The translations under genes and the position numbers were made by a program. Shown here piece by piece: positions 4,261-6,593 of a DNA stretch of 6,593 nt. Location: contig CAYTGR010000105.1 in NCBI GenBank assembly GCA_964437445.1, positions 1 to 6,593 of the forward strand. Direction: 5' to 3'. The DNA comes from CAYTGR01 sp964437445. Lineage in GTDB: Bacteria > Chloroflexota > Anaerolineae > B4-G1 > SLSP01. Positions within the stretch are counted from its first letter, which is position 1; every line of letters starts with the position of its first letter. The notes beneath the pieces were generated by a model. The model was given only the letters and a program-made list of their open reading frames with translations, ran no database searches and was not told the DNA's origin.

Positions 4261-6593
4261 ATGGAAGATTACGAAAAACTCGGTCTCTTTTACCTGGGGC
4301 GTCTGTACGATCTGGCGGCCCGGCAACCAAAAGAAGAACTCCTGCTCTACGACGCTAAGGATCTGCTCACCCATGCCGTCTGCGTGGGGATGACCGGTAG
4401 CGGCAAGACCGGCCTGGGGATCACGCTGTTGGAGGAAGCCGCCATTGACGGCATTCCCGCGCTCATCATTGACCCCAAAGGCGACTTGGGCAATCTCCTG
4501 CTCACTTTCCCGTCGCTGCGCGGCGAGGATTTCCTCCCCTGGGTCAACGCCGACGAGGCCCGGCAAAAGGGCCAGACCCCGGCAGATTACGCCGCCGGGC
4601 AGGCCGCCTGGTGGCAGAAAGGGCTGGCGGAGTGGGGCCAGGACGGGGTACGTATCCGGCGGTTCCGCGACGCCGTTGATTGCGCCATCTACACGCCGGG
4701 CAGCCAGGCCGGCCTCCCGGTCTCCATCCTCAAATCGTTTGCCGCGCCCGGCCCGGCAGTGCTGGAAGATGGCGAGCTGCTGCGCGAGCGCGTCGGTGTG
4801 ACCGTGGTCAGCTTGCTGGGACTGCTGGGGCTGGAGGCCGACCCGCTTCAGAGCCGGGAGTATATCCTGCTGGCGACGCTGGTGGAGCAAGCGTGGCGAC
4901 AGGGGCAGGACCTGGACCTGGGGGTGCTCATCTCGCAGGTGCAGACGCCGCCTATCACTAAAATCGGCGTGCTGGATTTAGAGACCTTTTACCCGGCCAA
5001 AGACCGCTTCGCGCTGGTGATGGCGCTCAACAATCTGCTCGCCTCGCCGGGTTTTGCCGCCTGGTTGGAGGGCGAACCGTTAGACATCGGCCAGCTGCTC
5101 TACACGCCGACCGGGAAGCCGCGCCTGGCGATCTTCTCCATTGCCCACCTGGGCGACGCCGAGCGGATGTTCTTTGTCTCGCTCCTGCTCAACCAGGTGC
5201 TCGGCTGGATGCGCGCCCAATCGGGCACCACCAGTCTGCGTGCGCTGCTCTACATGGACGAAATCTTCGGCTACTTCCCGCCGCTGGGCAACCCGCCCTC
5301 CAAAAAGCCGCTGTTGACGCTGCTGAAACAGGCCCGCGCCTTCGGGTTGGGCGTCGTGCTGGCGACGCAGAACCCGGCGGACCTGGATTACAAAGGACTG
5401 GCGAACGCCGGGACCTGGTTCATCGGGCGTTTGCAGACCGAGCGCGACAAGGCCCGCTTGCTGGACGGGCTGGAGGGCGCAGCGACGGTGACCGGCGCCA
5501 GCCTGGACCGCGCAGAGCTGGAGCAGATCCTCGCCGGTCTGGGCAGCCGTGTCTTCCTGATGAACAACGTCCACGAGGACGCGCCGGTGGTCTTCCAGAG
5601 CCGCTGGGCGCTCTCGTACCTGCGGGGGCCGCTCAGCCGTGAACAGGTCAGGGCCTTGATGGAAGCGCGGAAAGCAACGCCGGCCCCCGCTGTGCCCGCT
5701 GCTGCCCCGGCTATGGCCGCGACTGTCCCGGCCCCAGCGCCGATTCCCACCGGGGCTGCGGTCGCGAAACAGCCGCCGACTTTGCCGCCGGATGTCACGG
5801 CTTTCTACCTCCCTGTGCGCGGCGCGGTAGCGGAAACGCTGGTTTACCAGCCCCGGCTACTCGGCGTCGCCAAAGTGCACTTTACCGACGCCAAAGCCAA
5901 AGTGGATCTGAGCCAGGATGTCCTTTACCTGACCCCCATCACCGACGCCGCCATCTCGGTCAACTGGGAGGAAGCGGAGCCCGCCGGGATCACCGCCGCC
6001 GACCTGAGCAAAACTGCTCAACCGGGAGCTGCTTTTGCCGGGCTGCCGTCTGCCGCCAGTCAGGCCAAAAATTACCCGGTCTGGAACCGCACCTTTGCCG
6101 CCTGGCTGGCCGGCCACGAGCGGCTGGACCTGTTCCGCAGTCCCAGCCTCGGTGTCCTCTCGCAACCGGGCGAGGATGAACGCGACTTTCGCATCCGGCT
6201 GCAACAGCTGGCCCGCGAACGGCGCGACGCGGCCGTGGAAGCGCTGCGGCAAAAGTACGCGCCGAAGCTGGCGACGCTCCAGGAGCGGGTGCGCCGCGCC
6301 GAGCAGGCGGTAGCGCGCGAACAGGCCGATGCCCGCCAGCGCCAGATGCAGAGCGCTATCTCTATCGGGGCCACTCTGTTGGGGGCCTTCTCCGGGCGCC
6401 GGGCCTTAGGCCGGGCCACGACCGCCGCCCGGGATCTCAGCCGTTCGGCCGGGACCAAGGACGACATTGAACGCGCCACGGAGACCTTAGCGACGGCCCG
6501 GGAGCAATTGCAGGCGCTACAAGAGGAATTTCAGACCGCCACGGCGGCGCTGGAGGCCAAAATTGACCCGCTCACCGAGCCGTTAGAGCCGGT
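4261..6593 (+). CDS. HerA/FtsK-superfamily ATPase with coiled-coil tail (3' partial)
   Basis: The frame is open for 777 codons from ATG 4261 and leaves the window without a stop. It is an ATP-driven motor-type protein of the HerA/FtsK class. Walker A is GMTGSGKTG (43-51). A LIIDPKGDLGNLL strand-turn follows at 68-80. Walker B is ALLYMDEIFGYFP (328-340, D333/E334). A sensor-like GVVLATQNPADLDYKGL (364-380) and TWFIGRLQTERDKARLL (385-401) complete the core. An Ala/Pro-rich linker (about 472-510) leads to a C-terminal domain (about 511-640, with NYPVWNRTFAAWL at 604-616), then two charged coiled-coil segments (about 641-697 and 731-765) on either side of a Gly/Ala-rich patch (GATLLGAFSGRRALGRATTAAR). 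No membrane segment is seen. Substrate is unknown: DNA translocation is the family expectation, but no nuclease (NurA) or partner is visible. In-frame ATG 4219 would add 14 residues but lies in the promoter -10 box. Confidence 0.88.
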   Translation, partial: MEDYEKLGLFYLGRLYDLAARQPKEELLLYDAKDLLTHAVCVGMTGSGKTGLGITLLEEAAIDGIPALIIDPKGDLGNLLLTFPSLRGEDFLPWVNADEARQKGQTPADYAAGQAAWWQKGLAEWGQDGVRIRRFRDAVDCAIYTPGSQAGLPVSILKSFAAPGPAVLEDGELLRERVGVTVVSLLGLLGLEADPLQSREYILLATLVEQAWRQGQDLDLGVLISQVQTPPITKIGVLDLETFYPAKDRFALVMALNNLLASPGFAAWLEGEPLDIGQLLYTPTGKPRLAIFSIAHLGDAERMFFVSLLLNQVLGWMRAQSGTTSLRALLYMDEIFGYFPPLGNPPSKKPLLTLLKQARAFGLGVVLATQNPADLDYKGLANAGTWFIGRLQTERDKARLLDGLEGAATVTGASLDRAELEQILAGLGSRVFLMNNVHEDAPVVFQSRWALSYLRGPLSREQVRALMEARKATPAPAVPAAAPAMAATVPAPAPIPTGAAVAKQPPTLPPDVTAFYLPVRGAVAETLVYQPRLLGVAKVHFTDAKAKVDLSQDVLYLTPITDAAISVNWEEAEPAGITAADLSKTAQPGAAFAGLPSAASQAKNYPVWNRTFAAWLAGHERLDLFRSPSLGVLSQPGEDERDFRIRLQQLARERRDAAVEALRQKYAPKLATLQERVRRAEQAVAREQADARQRQMQSAISIGATLLGAFSGRRALGRATTAARDLSRSAGTKDDIERATETLATAREQLQALQEEFQTATAALEAKIDPLTEPLEP

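Noticed and set aside
4225..5798. Minus-strand open frames of 221, 164 and 136 codons (4225-4890, 5080-5574, 5388-5798)
   Set aside because: All lie opposite the ATPase gene, which has Walker motifs and an unbroken frame. The reverse products show no recognisable domain.
4261..6593. Frameshift or pseudogene in the ATPase gene
   Set aside because: Codon-by-codon reading from 4261 to 6593 gave no internal stop, and the motifs occur in the right order and spacing.

Overview
The window is high-GC bacterial DNA in which every supported gene is on the + strand. It holds five complete protein genes and a sixth that runs off the 3' end. No RNA gene, CRISPR array, transposase, integrase or phage gene is visible. 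The gene mix (ECF sigma factor with small membrane partners, a proline/threonine-rich lipoprotein, a SIMPL-domain protein, and a HerA/FtsK-type ATPase with a long coiled-coil tail) and the heptamer-like intergenic DNA at the left edge suggest Chloroflexota, perhaps an Anaerolineae/Caldilineae-like lineage. This placement is an inference from memory of similar loci, not something the sequence proves.

Layout. Positions 1-265 are an AT-richer, strongly folded leader with inverted repeats, a doubtful 43-codon ORF, and a 7-codon leader ORF whose stop overlaps the next start. Positions 266-1939 are a tight three-gene operon: ECF sigma factor, small two-TM protein (candidate anti-sigma factor), and a three-TM protein with a Cache/PAS-like extracytoplasmic domain. 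The first junction is 17 nt and the second is an 8-nt overlap. A large GC-rich hairpin at 1957-1994 closes the operon. Positions 2134-3030 encode a lipoprotein of unknown function, probably starting at TTG. Positions 3187-3978 encode a secreted SIMPL/DUF541 (YggE-like) protein, followed by two terminator-like hairpins. The 282-nt gap from 3979 to 4260 also holds a long imperfect hairpin and a good sigma70-type promoter. From 4261 to the window end is a HerA/FtsK-superfamily ATPase with clear Walker A and Walker B motifs, an Ala/Pro linker and a coiled-coil tail.

How they may work together. The first three genes look like one envelope-signalling unit: an outer sensor domain, a membrane-held small protein and a sigma factor that could be sequestered or released. 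The lipoprotein and the SIMPL protein are also envelope or secreted products and could be targets of that sigma factor, but nothing in the sequence proves it. The ATPase has its own promoter and appears to be a separate transcription unit.
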